64,000 nucleotides of DNA from Pseudomonas asgharzadehiana (GTDB taxonomy: Bacteria; Pseudomonadota; Gammaproteobacteria; Pseudomonadales; Pseudomonadaceae), in assembly GCF_019139815.1 (NCBI RefSeq), contig NZ_CP077079.1:4092001-4156000 (forward strand). Direction: 5' to 3'. The notes beneath the pieces were generated by a model. The model saw only the letters and a program-made list of their open reading frames with translations. It made no database searches and was not told the DNA's origin. The position numbers and the translations under genes are program-made. This document shows, piece after piece, positions 54,508 to 63,595 of this stretch (positions are counted from its first letter, which is position 1; every line of letters begins with the position of its first letter).

Positions 54508-56478
54508 TTGACCACACCGCTGATTGAACTCAAGCACATCCGCAAATCCTACGGCGGCGGCGACAGCCCGCAGGTCGACGTCTTGCGTGGCATCGACCTG
54601 TCGATCCACGCCGGCGAGTTTGTCGCCATCGTCGGCGCTTCCGGTTCCGGCAAGTCCACCTTGATGAACATCCTCGGTTGCCTCGACCGCCCGAGTGCGG
54701 GCGACTACCTGTTCGCCGGGGAAAACGTCGCCCATCTGGACAGCGACGAGCTGGCCTGGCTGCGTCGCGAGGCGTTTGGCTTCGTCTTCCAGGGCTACCA
54801 CCTGATCCCCTCGGGCTCGGCCCAGGAAAACGTCGAAATGCCGGCGATCTATGCCGGTACCAGTACCGCCGAGCGCCAGGCCCGGGCCACCGCCCTGCTC
54901 ACCCGCCTGGGCCTGGCGGAGCGCACCGGCAACCGTCCTCATCAACTGTCCGGCGGGCAGCAGCAACGGGTCTCGATTGCCCGCGCCCTGATGAACGGCG
55001 GCCATATCATCCTCGCCGATGAACCCACCGGCGCCCTCGACAGCCACAGCGGCGCCGAGGTGATGACCCTGCTGGACGAACTGGCCGGCCAGGGCCATGT
55101 GGTCATCCTGATTACCCACGACCGCGAGGTGGCGGCGCGGGCCAACCGCATCATCGAGATTCGTGACGGCCTGATCATCAGCGATTCGGCCGAGCACCGC
55201 CCGCTCGCCCCTACCGCCCACAGCGGCGCCCTGCAAGCCGTGGACCTGCGCCGGCGGCTGAGCGACGGCGTCGAACACAATGGCGCCTGGAAGGCCGAAG
55301 TGGTGGATGCCGTGCAAGCGGCCTGGCGCGTCATGTGGATCAACCGTTTTCGCACGGCGCTGACCCTGCTGGGGATCATCATCGGCGTGGCCTCGGTGGT
55401 GGTAATGCTGGCGGTCGGCGAAGGCAGCAAACGCCAGGTCATGGCGCAAATGGGCGCGTTCGGCTCCAACATCCTCTACCTGAGCGGCGCATCGCCCAAC
55501 CCGCGCACGCCGCCGGGGGTGATTACGCTCAGTGACGTCGCGGCGCTGGCGGCGTTGCCTCAGGTCAAGCGCATCATGCCGGTCAACGGCAGCGCAGCCG
55601 GCGTGCGCTATGGCAACCTCGACTACATGGCCTATGTGGGCGGCAACGACACCAACTTCCCGGACATCTTCAACTGGCCAGTGGTCGAGGGCAGCTATTT
55701 CACCGCCGCCGACGAACGCACCGGCGCCACGGTCGCCGTGATCGGCCATCGTATCCGCCAGCGGCTGTTCAAGGCCCCGGTCAACCCGATCGGCCAGTAC
55801 ATCCTGATTGAAAACGTGCCCTTCCAAGTGATCGGCGTGCTCGCGGAAAAAGGCGCCGCCTCCGGCGACAAGGACAGCGACGACCGCATCGCCATCCCCT
55901 ACACCGCCGCCAGCGTGCGCCTGTTCGGCAGCTACAACCCCGAATACGTGGTGATTGCCGCCGCTGATGCGCGCCGGGTTCACGAAACCGAAGTGGCGAT
56001 CGACCAGTTGATGCAAAAGCTGCACAACGGTAAACGCGACTACGAGTTGACCAACAACGCCGCGATGATCCAGGCCGAAGCGCGTACCCAGAACACCCTG
56101 TCGCTGATGCTCGGTTCGATTGCCGCGATTTCGCTGCTGGTGGGAGGGATCGGTGTCATGAACATCATGCTGATGACCGTGCGCGAGCGCACCCGTGAGA
56201 TCGGCATCCGCATGGCCACCGGCGCCCGCCAGCGCGACATCCTGCGCCAGTTCCTCACCGAAGCGGTGATGCTCTCGGTGGTCGGCGGCCTGTGCGGTAT
56301 CGCCCTGGCGCTGCTGGTGGGTGGCGTGTTGGTGCTGGCCAAGGTGGCGGTGCAGTTTTCCTTGGTGGCGGTACTCGGCGCATTTGGTTGTGCGCTGGTC
56401 ACCGGCGTCGTATTCGGCTTTATGCCGGCCCGTAAAGCTGCCCGGCTCGATCCGGTTAAGGCGTTGACCAGTGAATAA
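54508..56478 (+). CDS. pvdT: PvdT, MacB-type ABC exporter
   Basis: 656-residue fusion of an N-terminal ATPase and a C-terminal MacB permease. Walker A 'GASGSGKST', signature '[20 protein letters not shown]', Walker B '[12 protein letters not shown]'. The four helices follow, with '[20 protein letters not shown]' near 290, a large periplasmic domain, and '[20 protein letters not shown]' near 550. It starts with a rare TTG directly after GGGGG and one base past the pvdR stop; no ATG lies near the family N-terminus. Confidence 0.93.
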   Translation: MTTPLIELKHIRKSYGGGDSPQVDVLRGIDLSIHAGEFVAIVGASGSGKSTLMNILGCLDRPSAGDYLFAGENVAHLDSDELAWLRREAFGFVFQGYHLIPSGSAQENVEMPAIYAGTSTAERQARATALLTRLGLAERTGNRPHQLSGGQQQRVSIARALMNGGHIILADEPTGALDSHSGAEVMTLLDELAGQGHVVILITHDREVAARANRIIEIRDGLIISDSAEHRPLAPTAHSGALQAVDLRRRLSDGVEHNGAWKAEVVDAVQAAWRVMWINRFRTALTLLGIIIGVASVVVMLAVGEGSKRQVMAQMGAFGSNILYLSGASPNPRTPPGVITLSDVAALAALPQVKRIMPVNGSAAGVRYGNLDYMAYVGGNDTNFPDIFNWPVVEGSYFTAADERTGATVAVIGHRIRQRLFKAPVNPIGQYILIENVPFQVIGVLAEKGAASGDKDSDDRIAIPYTAASVRLFGSYNPEYVVIAAADARRVHETEVAIDQLMQKLHNGKRDYELTNNAAMIQAEARTQNTLSLMLGSIAAISLLVGGIGVMNIMLMTVRERTREIGIRMATGARQRDILRQFLTEAVMLSVVGGLCGIALALLVGGVLVLAKVAVQFSLVAVLGAFGCALVTGVVFGFMPARKAARLDPVKALTSE

Positions 56479-57883
56479 ACGACCCATCCCCGCTCACCCG
56501 TGCGTGCTCAGCCTGTGCCTGTTGCTCGGCGCCTGCGCCGGCAACCCTGCGGCCGTCGACAGCGAAATCACGCCGCCGGCGGCCTGGCAATACGTCGGGG
56601 GCGAAGCCGCCCAGACCGCCCACCCACAATGGTGGGCGCAGTTCGGCAGCCCGCAACTCAACCGCCTGGTCGTTCAGGCCCGGCATGACAGCGTTGACGT
56701 GGCCGCGGCCATGGCTCGCGTGCGCCAGGCCCAGGCCACGGCGGTGATCGCCGGGGCGCCGCTGTTGCCCGAGGTGAAGTTCGACCTGAGCACCAGCCAC
56801 CAGAAACTGATGCGCGGGCCCGGCGGCCCGAACCTGGATGCCTCGCCCAGCGAACGCACGGTCGACGGCTTCGGCGTCAACCTTGCCGCCAGTTACGAAG
56901 TGGACTTCTGGGGCGGCCGCGCCGCCGCCCGCGACAGCGCCCTGCACAGCCTGCGCGCCAGCGAATTCGACCGCGCCACCGTGGAGCTGACCCTGGTCAG
57001 CAACGTGGCCGACCGCTACGCACAAACCCTGGCCACCCGCCAGCGCCAGCAGATCGCCGAGTTGAACCTGGCCAATGCGCGCAATGTGCTCAAGCTGGTG
57101 CAAACCCGCTATGACGCAGGTTCCGCCACCGCCCTGGAATTGGCCCAGCAGAAAAGCCTGGTGGCCAGCCAACAGCGCCAGTTGCCATTGCTTGCCCAAC
57201 TGGCCGAAGAATCCCGGATCACCCTCGCCGCCCTCCTCGGCCAACCGGTGCAAGCCCTGGACCTGGGCACCGAACCTTTCCAGGCCCTGACCTGGCCGAC
57301 CATCGGCGCCGGCCTGCCCAGCCAACTGCTCAGCCGCCGACCGGATATCGCCAAGGCCGAAGCGGAACTCTCGGCGGCGCAAGCCAACGTCACAGTGGCC
57401 CGCGCCGCCATGCTGCCGGCCGTGACCCTCGGCGCGACCTTTGGCTCCGACGCCTACAAAGCCCTGGACATCCTGCGCAGCCCTTACTACACCCTGACCG
57501 CCGGCCTGGTGGGGCCGATCTTCAACAACGGTCGTTTAAGCGCCGAGCGCGACAAGGCCCGTGCGCGCCAGGATGAACTGTTGCAAACCTATCGCGGCGC
57601 AATCATCAATGGGTTTGCCGATGTGGAAAAATCCCTCAGCAGCATCACGCGCCTGAACCAGCAGCGCGAATGGCAGGCAGAAGAACTGCAACAGGCGCAG
57701 ACCGCCTTCCAGATCGCCGAAAGCCGCTACCAGGCGGGTGCCGAAGACCTGCTGACGGTACTGGAAACCCAACGCACCCTGTACGCCGCCCAGGACGCCC
57801 ATGTGCAATTGCGTCTGTCGCGCCTGCAAGCCAGCATCGGGTTGTACAAGGCATTGGGGGGTGGCTGGCAAAGCGAACACTGA
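56471..57883 (+). CDS. opmQ: OpmQ, outer-membrane efflux lipoprotein
   Basis: 470-residue OprM/NodT-type channel. The lipobox LLLGACAG places the acylated Cys near residue 22. Two OEP domains contain long alpha-helical regions ('[20 protein letters not shown]', '[20 protein letters not shown]'). It starts with GTG and overlaps pvdT by eight bases, so all three efflux genes are translationally coupled. A 104-base gap after the stop contains no clear terminator. Confidence 0.93.
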   Translation: MNKRPIPAHPCVLSLCLLLGACAGNPAAVDSEITPPAAWQYVGGEAAQTAHPQWWAQFGSPQLNRLVVQARHDSVDVAAAMARVRQAQATAVIAGAPLLPEVKFDLSTSHQKLMRGPGGPNLDASPSERTVDGFGVNLAASYEVDFWGGRAAARDSALHSLRASEFDRATVELTLVSNVADRYAQTLATRQRQQIAELNLANARNVLKLVQTRYDAGSATALELAQQKSLVASQQRQLPLLAQLAEESRITLAALLGQPVQALDLGTEPFQALTWPTIGAGLPSQLLSRRPDIAKAEAELSAAQANVTVARAAMLPAVTLGATFGSDAYKALDILRSPYYTLTAGLVGPIFNNGRLSAERDKARARQDELLQTYRGAIINGFADVEKSLSSITRLNQQREWQAEELQQAQTAFQIAESRYQAGAEDLLTVLETQRTLYAAQDAHVQLRLSRLQASIGLYKALGGGWQSEH

Positions 57884-57987
57884 TAAAAAATCCAAAATCC
57901 TACACAAGCTGTCTTCTCACCCTACATTCTTTAGACCGGGGTCCTTGGTAAAAAAGCCGCCCTAACACGGCTGCCCAGGACCTCCCG

Positions 57988-58734
57988 ATGACTGTCGCAA
58001 AGCACCTCGCCTGGGGCTGTCTCTGGCTGGCCGCAGGCCTTGGCCATGCCGAGCCGCTGATCAGGCCCACCGCGATCGACTGGCTGCTGGACTGCCCCCT
58101 CCCCACCGCGCAGCGTCTGGACCCCGAGGTACTGGCGCGCACCCAGTGCGGCATCGTGAGCGTACCGCGTAACCATGCCGCTCCCAGGCAAGGCCACCTG
58201 AACCTCTACCTGACCCGGGTCGGTGCCCGCGAGCCGTTGAACCGCGAGGGTGTGGTATTCGCCCAGTCCGGCGACCCGCCACACCCCAACAGCGGCGGCA
58301 CCTTCGCCATTCAACTGGCCAGCCAGTGGGGGGCTTCCGCGGCCAGCGCCTATCGCACATTGCTCAACCGCTACGACGTGATTGAGCTGGGCACGCGCGA
58401 CCTGGGCCGCGATGAGGATGTCGAACAAGCCGCACGCGACTTGGAATTCGTACGCACCCAACTGGGCGACGCACAACTGCACTACCTGGGTAACGCCGCC
58501 GCCACGCGCCTGGGCAACCGCTACGCGGCGCTGTTTCCCGAACGCGTCGCGCGCATGGTGCTGGTCAACGGCGAACGCGGCATGACGGACGCGCCTCAAG
58601 TGCAACAACTGCACCTCAAGGAACCCGCCAAACCCGGCGCCAACCGTTGCGTGACCCAATGGGTCGGGGCCTTTCTGGCGTATGGCAAACAGCCGCCACC
58701 GTCGACCCGCTGTGTGGGTTCAGATGACGGGTGA
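57988..58734 (+). CDS. Degenerate, truncated alpha/beta-hydrolase (TAP-like)
   Basis: 248-residue exported protein with a signal peptide (MTVAKHLAWGCLWLAAGLGHA). It follows the N-terminal half of tripeptidyl-aminopeptidase-like hydrolases: 'GIVSVPRNHAAPRQGHLNLY', 'NRYDVIELGTRDLGR', then 'YLGNAAATRLGNRYAALFPE' with 'RVARMVLVNG'. In active members the nucleophile elbow is GxSYGT; here it reads GNAAAT, so the catalytic Ser is missing. The protein stops before the cap and the Asp/His part of the triad. It appears catalytically dead; it could be decaying or a binding protein. AGGA precedes the ATG. Confidence 0.72.
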   Translation: MTVAKHLAWGCLWLAAGLGHAEPLIRPTAIDWLLDCPLPTAQRLDPEVLARTQCGIVSVPRNHAAPRQGHLNLYLTRVGAREPLNREGVVFAQSGDPPHPNSGGTFAIQLASQWGASAASAYRTLLNRYDVIELGTRDLGRDEDVEQAARDLEFVRTQLGDAQLHYLGNAAATRLGNRYAALFPERVARMVLVNGERGMTDAPQVQQLHLKEPAKPGANRCVTQWVGAFLAYGKQPPPSTRCVGSDDG

Positions 58735-58812
58735 CAGCACGCCGTTTACGACCTCCTTGCACCGAAAACGACGCGCTGCGTTGACGCTCCGTGCCAATCG
58801 TTATTAAGTGCT

Positions 58813-58837
58813 ATTTATCCGCATTAATACGATAAAT
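58813..58837. promoter_or_regulatory. ATTTATC-N11-GATAAAT operator upstream of gntR
   Basis: Perfect 7-base arms separated by 11 bases with an ATTAAT core, ending eight bases before the GntR ATG. Likely self-operator. Confidence 0.5.
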
Positions 58838-58844
58838 CGAACCC

Positions 58845-59615
58845 ATGCTAAGCCGACCGCTGCGACGCAAACGCCAGAAGCTCTCCGATGTGATTGTCGA
58901 GTCGGTCAAGCGCTCCATCGTCACCGATGCCTTGAAACCCGGCGACCGCCTGCCCACCGAGCGCGAGCTGATGGAAAGTTTCCAGTGCTCCAAAGGCTCG
59001 GCCCGCGAGGCGCTCAAGGCCCTGGAAGTGGAAGGTTTGGTGAGTACACGCACTGGCCCCAGCGGCGGCGCGTACCTGAACCAGGCCGGCACCGAACCCG
59101 CCAGCCGCGCCTTGCGCAACTACCTGCACTTCCAGCATCTGGACGGCGAGCAGGTGTACCAACTGCGCAAGGTGATCGAGGTGGAACTGGCGGTCTCCGT
59201 GCTCGGGCGTTTGAGTGAAAACGACTTTCAGGCCTTGCAGGACAACGTGGATTTTTGCAGCGACCCGGAAGACAGCGAGGCCGGCCAGCGCGAACAGCGC
59301 CTGGCGGAACTGGAGTTTCACAACCTGCTGGCCAAGGCCTGCCCCAACCCGTTGCTGAGCTTTATGGCGCAGTTTCTCAATGACCTGTTGCGCGACCTCG
59401 TGGTGCTGAAAAAAGCCTACAAACCCAAGCGCAAACAGTTCGACGCGGCCAACCTGGACTATCACAAACAGCTGCTGATCGCCTTTCGCGCCGGGGATGA
59501 AAGCGCGGTGCGCAGCCTGATGCATGAACACATGTGCGATGCCGAACACCATATGACCGCGCTGGAAGGCCAGGTCAGCCCGCACTTTCTGCTGGAGTTC
59601 GATCACAACCACTGA
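58845..59615 (+). CDS. GntR/FadR-family transcriptional regulator
   Basis: 256-residue regulator: N-terminal winged helix ('KPGDRLPTERELMESFQCSK', 'GSAREALKALEVEGLVSTRT') and a FadR-type FCD effector domain with metal-ligand positions in 'AELEFHNLLAKACPN' and 'HKQLLIAFRAGDESAVRSLM'. Precedes the ABC importer by 101 bases in the same direction, so it probably controls it. A 25-base dyad overlaps its promoter. Confidence 0.9.
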   Translation: MLSRPLRRKRQKLSDVIVESVKRSIVTDALKPGDRLPTERELMESFQCSKGSAREALKALEVEGLVSTRTGPSGGAYLNQAGTEPASRALRNYLHFQHLDGEQVYQLRKVIEVELAVSVLGRLSENDFQALQDNVDFCSDPEDSEAGQREQRLAELEFHNLLAKACPNPLLSFMAQFLNDLLRDLVVLKKAYKPKRKQFDAANLDYHKQLLIAFRAGDESAVRSLMHEHMCDAEHHMTALEGQVSPHFLLEFDHNH

Positions 59616-59716
59616 ATACACCGCGTTACCCCAATAAAAAACGCCTGCCCACAGGCCCCAGCTTCACCGTATCGCCCTTGCCGCTCCTGCCAATAACTAA
59701 ACCAGGGAGTCACCCC

Positions 59717-60919
59717 ATGCAGCGTCGTACGTTATTGAAAGCCAGTCTTACCGCCGCAGCCGCCCTCAGCCTCCCGCTGAGCGTGCGTTCGGCATTCGCC
59801 GCCGAGCCCTTTACCTTTTACGGCCTCAAGTCCATGTCCGGCGCTTTTGCCAGCTATGGCAAGTTTGCCGACATGGGGTCGCGCCTGGCGGTGGAACAGC
59901 ATCCCGAGATTCTCGGGCGCCCGCTCAACTACAAAGTCATCGACACCGAAGGCAATGCCGGCAAGGCCGTGCGTAAGGTGCAAGAGGCCATCCAGCAGGA
60001 TGGCGCGCGATTCTTCCAGGGCTGCACCCTGTCGTCATCAGCCCTTGCGGTGGCCAAGGAAGTCGACAAGGTGGGTGGCGTGTTCATGACCCCGGTGGGC
60101 GCCGATGAAGTCACCGGCAAGGACTGCAACAAGGCGACGTTCCGCTGGTCGGTGCCCACCTACGGCGCGATCCGCCAAACCATGGTGCCGCTGATCAAAC
60201 TGCTGCCCGACGCCAAGCGCTGGTACACCATCACCCCGCAATATGTGTTCGGCGAAGCGCTGCTCGAAGGCGCAAAGACGGTGCTCAAAGAGCACGGCCT
60301 GGAGCACGTCGGCAACAGCTACCACTCATTGCAGGAACAGGAATTTTCCGGCTACCTGACCAACGCCATCTCAACCAGGCCCGACGTGCTGGTGCTGCTC
60401 AACTTTGGCAGCCAGTCGTCCAACACCCTGCGCCAGGCGGTGAATTTCGGCATCAAGGAGCGCATGAAAGTGCTGCTGGTGTGGTCCGCCGGGCTTGACC
60501 AATTCCAGGAACTGGGCAGCGATGTGCTCGAAGGCGTGTACCTCGGCGCGCAGTACTGGCACCAGGTCGACACCCCGCTCAACCGCGAGCTGGTCAAGCT
60601 GACGAAAGCCAAATACGGCATCAACCCCACCTACCCGCTGGCCGCCGACTACATCAGCACCAAGGTCATGCTGGACAGCATCATCGCCACCGGCAGCTTC
60701 GACGGGCCGACCGTGGCCAAGGCCATGCAGGGCCTGAGCTTCGAGGGCCCGACCGGCAAGGAGTCGATCCGCGCAGGCGACCACCAGGTGATCAAGGACT
60801 ACTACCTGCTGATCGGCAAAGCCACGGCTGATATGGCCGACAAGGACGACCTGGCCAAGGTGCTCAGCGCCGGCCAATCGTTCCCACCGGTAGACGCCAC
60901 GGGCTGCACGCTCGCCTGA
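59717..60919 (+). CDS. Branched-chain/amide-type ABC substrate-binding protein
   Basis: 400-residue periplasmic binding protein with a Tat-like signal (MQRRTLLKASLTAAAALSLP, cut near AFAA). Type I fold segments: 'YGLKSMSGAFASYGKFADMG', 'FFQGCTLSSSALAVAKEVDK', 'PTYGAIRQTMVPLIKLLPDA' and 'YVFGEALLEGAKTVLKEHGL'. The ligand is not evident; amino acid, urea or amide-type compounds are possible. A 7-base GC stem (AGGCGGC/GCCGCCT) between it and the permease gene may protect its mRNA. Confidence 0.9.
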   Translation: MQRRTLLKASLTAAAALSLPLSVRSAFAAEPFTFYGLKSMSGAFASYGKFADMGSRLAVEQHPEILGRPLNYKVIDTEGNAGKAVRKVQEAIQQDGARFFQGCTLSSSALAVAKEVDKVGGVFMTPVGADEVTGKDCNKATFRWSVPTYGAIRQTMVPLIKLLPDAKRWYTITPQYVFGEALLEGAKTVLKEHGLEHVGNSYHSLQEQEFSGYLTNAISTRPDVLVLLNFGSQSSNTLRQAVNFGIKERMKVLLVWSAGLDQFQELGSDVLEGVYLGAQYWHQVDTPLNRELVKLTKAKYGINPTYPLAADYISTKVMLDSIIATGSFDGPTVAKAMQGLSFEGPTGKESIRAGDHQVIKDYYLLIGKATADMADKDDLAKVLSAGQSFPPVDATGCTLA

Positions 60920-60941
60920 TCCTGAACGGTTAAACACGACA

Positions 60942-60960
60942 AGGCGGCCCCAAGCCGCCT
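60942..60960 (+). terminator. Intercistronic hairpin between binding protein and LivH
   Basis: AGGCGGC-CCCAA-GCCGCCT, perfect 7-base stem, 22 bases after the binding-protein stop and 16 before the next ATG. No T run, so it is better read as an attenuating or mRNA-stabilising hairpin. Confidence 0.5.
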
Positions 60961-60976
60961 GTTCGAGGGTTTCTGC

Positions 60977-61837
60977 ATGCTTAATCTTTACCTGTTCCAG
61001 ATACTCAACGGCCTGGGGTTGGGGATGATCTACTTCCTGATCGCAGTCGGGCTGACGATCATTTTCGGCCTGCTCAACTTCGTCAACTTCGCCCACGGCG
61101 CGTTCTTTCTGTTGGGCGCCTACATCTGCTACACCGCCGTGAGCCTCACCGGCAACTTTTGGCTGGCGCTGCTGATCGCGCCGCTGGTGGTGGCCGCCCT
61201 GGCCTGGGTGATTGAACGCTTGCTGATCCAGCGCATTTACCACTTGCCGCACATGTTCCAGATCCTGGTGACCTTGGGCATTGCGCTGATCATCCAGGAA
61301 GCCAGCGTGATGATCTGGGGCCCGGTGGGCAAAAGCGTGGCGGTGCCGGAACTGTTGCGCGGCGTACTGGTGGTGGGCGATTTCGTCTACCCCTACTACC
61401 GCCTGTTCCTCATTGTGTTTTCCGGGCTGGTGGGCCTGGGCCTGTGGCTGTTGCTGGAACGCACGCGCTTCGGCGCCCTGGTGCGTGCCGGCAGTGAGAG
61501 CACCGAAACCGTGTCGCTGCTGGGCACCAATATCTTGCGTCTGTTCTCCATGACCTTCGCCCTCGGCGTGGCCCTGGCCGGGGTAGCCGGGGTGCTGTTC
61601 GCGCCCTTGCGCGGCGCGCAGCCATTCGTGGGCCCGGAAATTCTCGGCATCGCCTTCGTGGTGGTGGTGATCGGCGGCATGGGCTCGTTCAGCGGTGCGC
61701 TGGTCGGCGGTTTGCTGGTCGGCGTGGTGCAGAGCCTGATGACCACACTCTGGCCCCAGGGCGCGAGCCTGATGATCTACGGCGCGATGGCCGTGGTGAT
61801 TCTGGTACGCCCTTATGGCCTGTTCGGGAGAGCCTGA
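60977..61837 (+). CDS. livH: LivH-type ABC permease
   Basis: 286-residue branched-chain-type permease with about eight helices. Family motifs 'IFGLLNFVNFAHGAFFLLGA' near residue 30 and 'VVVIGGMGSFSGALVGGLLV' near 240. Its TGA is one base before the next ATG. Confidence 0.93.
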   Translation: MLNLYLFQILNGLGLGMIYFLIAVGLTIIFGLLNFVNFAHGAFFLLGAYICYTAVSLTGNFWLALLIAPLVVAALAWVIERLLIQRIYHLPHMFQILVTLGIALIIQEASVMIWGPVGKSVAVPELLRGVLVVGDFVYPYYRLFLIVFSGLVGLGLWLLLERTRFGALVRAGSESTETVSLLGTNILRLFSMTFALGVALAGVAGVLFAPLRGAQPFVGPEILGIAFVVVVIGGMGSFSGALVGGLLVGVVQSLMTTLWPQGASLMIYGAMAVVILVRPYGLFGRA

Positions 61838-61838
61838 C

Positions 61839-62849
61839 ATGAGCGAGAAAAACCCCCTGCCGTTTGCCAAGACCCAGTCCAAAGCCATGTTGCTGTGGGT
61901 ACTGGCGGTGCTGATCGGCCTGCCGTTGATCCTGCCTTCGGCAACCCTGGCCAGCGAGATCCTGATCTTCGCCATGGCGGCCCTGGCCTGCAACCTGCTG
62001 CTGGGCTACACCGGGCTGTTGTCGTTCGGCCAAGGCATTTTCTTTGGCGCCGGTGCGTATTGCGCGGCGCTGCTGATGATCCACCTGCAATGGGGCCTGT
62101 TCACCGCGTTGCTCGGTGCCGCTGTCGCCGGTGGTTTCCTGGCGTTGCTGGTGGGTGCGTTGGCGATCCGACGTACCGGCATTTACTTTGTGATGCTCAC
62201 CTTGGCGTTCAGCCAGATGGCTTACTTCGTCGCCTACACCTTGAGCGACTGGACCGGCGGCGACAACGGTCTGCTCAGCGTGCCGCGCCCGCAGGTCCGC
62301 ATCGGTGACACCGTGCTGCTGTCGCTGGCCGACGCCCGTGCCTTCTATGGTTTTGTCGCGGTGCTGTTCCTGCTGATCTTCATCGGCGCGCGCCGCGTCA
62401 TCGCCTCGCCGTTCGGCAGCACGCTGATGGCAATCCGCGAAAACGAAACCCGCGCCTCGGCCATCGGCTACGACACGCGCCACTTCAAGATCCTGGTGTT
62501 TGTGTTGTCGGGCGCCGTCACCGGTATCGCCGGTGCGTTGTACGCCATGCTGCTGCACTTCGTGCCGTTGTCGAACATCGACCTGGCGATGTCCGAGAAC
62601 ATTTTGATCATGACCATCGTCGGCGGCACCGGTTCGTTGTTCGGCTCGTTGCTGGGCGCCGGCTCCATCGTATTGCTGGGGGATTTCCTCTCCGACCTGT
62701 GGCCGCGCTGGCTGATGCTGCTGGGGGTGATTTTGATCCTGGTGGTGATCTTCATGCGCGGCGGTTTGTGGGGCGGCCTGGCCTCACTGTTCGACAAGGT
62801 GCGCCGCAGCCGCAAGGCTAGTGTGGTGAACAAGGAGCACGTGCTATGA
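61839..62849 (+). CDS. livM: LivM-type ABC permease
   Basis: 336-residue second permease: 'ALACNLLLGYTGLLSFGQGI', 'GAYCAALL', 'MAIRENETRASAIGYDTRHF' and 'TIVGGTGSLFGSLLGAGSIV'. The ATG at 61839 follows the livH stop by one base; an earlier in-frame ATG at 61815 lies inside livH. Overlaps livG as ATGA. Confidence 0.93.
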   Translation: MSEKNPLPFAKTQSKAMLLWVLAVLIGLPLILPSATLASEILIFAMAALACNLLLGYTGLLSFGQGIFFGAGAYCAALLMIHLQWGLFTALLGAAVAGGFLALLVGALAIRRTGIYFVMLTLAFSQMAYFVAYTLSDWTGGDNGLLSVPRPQVRIGDTVLLSLADARAFYGFVAVLFLLIFIGARRVIASPFGSTLMAIRENETRASAIGYDTRHFKILVFVLSGAVTGIAGALYAMLLHFVPLSNIDLAMSENILIMTIVGGTGSLFGSLLGAGSIVLLGDFLSDLWPRWLMLLGVILILVVIFMRGGLWGGLASLFDKVRRSRKASVVNKEHVL

Positions 62850-63595
62850 GCATCCTTTTGGAAACCAGAAACCTGGAACTGGCCTACGGCGCGTTCCATG
62901 CGGTGAACGGCGTCAACCTCAAGGTCGAGGCCGGCACCATCCACACCATCATCGGCCCTAACGGCGCCGGCAAGACCAGCCTGTTCCATTGCCTGACCGG
63001 CGAACGCCAGGCCACCGCCGGGGCGATTCATTTCGACGGCAACAACCTGATGCGCAAGCCGGCCCACGCCCGTGTCGGCCTGGGCATGGCGCGTTCGTTC
63101 CAGCTCACCAGCCTGTTCCAGAACCTCAGCGTGCGCGAAAACCTGCGCCTGGCCGCCCAGGGCCGCGACGGCGCCCGCGCCCTGAACTTCTGGCGCCGGG
63201 TCGATAGCAAACGCGAACACCTGGAGATGGCCGATCAGGTCCTCGAACGCCTGCAACTCAGCACCCGCGCCGACACCCTGGCCGGCGAGTTGTCCCACGG
63301 CCAGCAACGGGTGCTGGAGGTGGGCATGTCGATCTGCTCCAAGCCCAAACTGCTGATGCTCGACGAGCCCACCTCGGGCATGGGCATCGATGACATCCCC
63401 ATCATGACCCAGTTGATCAGCGACCTCGGCCGCGACCACACGGTGCTGTTGATCGAACACAACATGAGCATCGTCATGTCCATCAGCCAACGCATCACCG
63501 TGATGAGCCACGGCCAGATCCTGGTCGAAGGCACCCCGCAATTCGTGCGCGCCGATGAGCGCGTACGCACGGCGTATCTGGGGGAGGCTGCCTGA
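62846..63595 (+). CDS. livG: LivG-type ABC ATPase
   Basis: 249-residue ATPase: Walker A 'GPNGAGKTS', Q loop 'GMARSFQLTSLFQNLSVREN', signature 'LSHGQQRVLEVGMSICSKP' (Ser-His-Gly-Gln in place of SGGQ, usual for this family), Walker B 'LLMLDEPTSGMG' and H loop 'LIEHNMSIV'. Its stop overlaps the livF start by one base (TGATG). Confidence 0.93.
   Translation: MSILLETRNLELAYGAFHAVNGVNLKVEAGTIHTIIGPNGAGKTSLFHCLTGERQATAGAIHFDGNNLMRKPAHARVGLGMARSFQLTSLFQNLSVRENLRLAAQGRDGARALNFWRRVDSKREHLEMADQVLERLQLSTRADTLAGELSHGQQRVLEVGMSICSKPKLLMLDEPTSGMGIDDIPIMTQLISDLGRDHTVLLIEHNMSIVMSISQRITVMSHGQILVEGTPQFVRADERVRTAYLGEAA

Noticed and set aside
54418..56487. Minus-strand open frame of 689 codons opposite pvdT
   Set aside because: Antisense shadow of a MacB-type gene.
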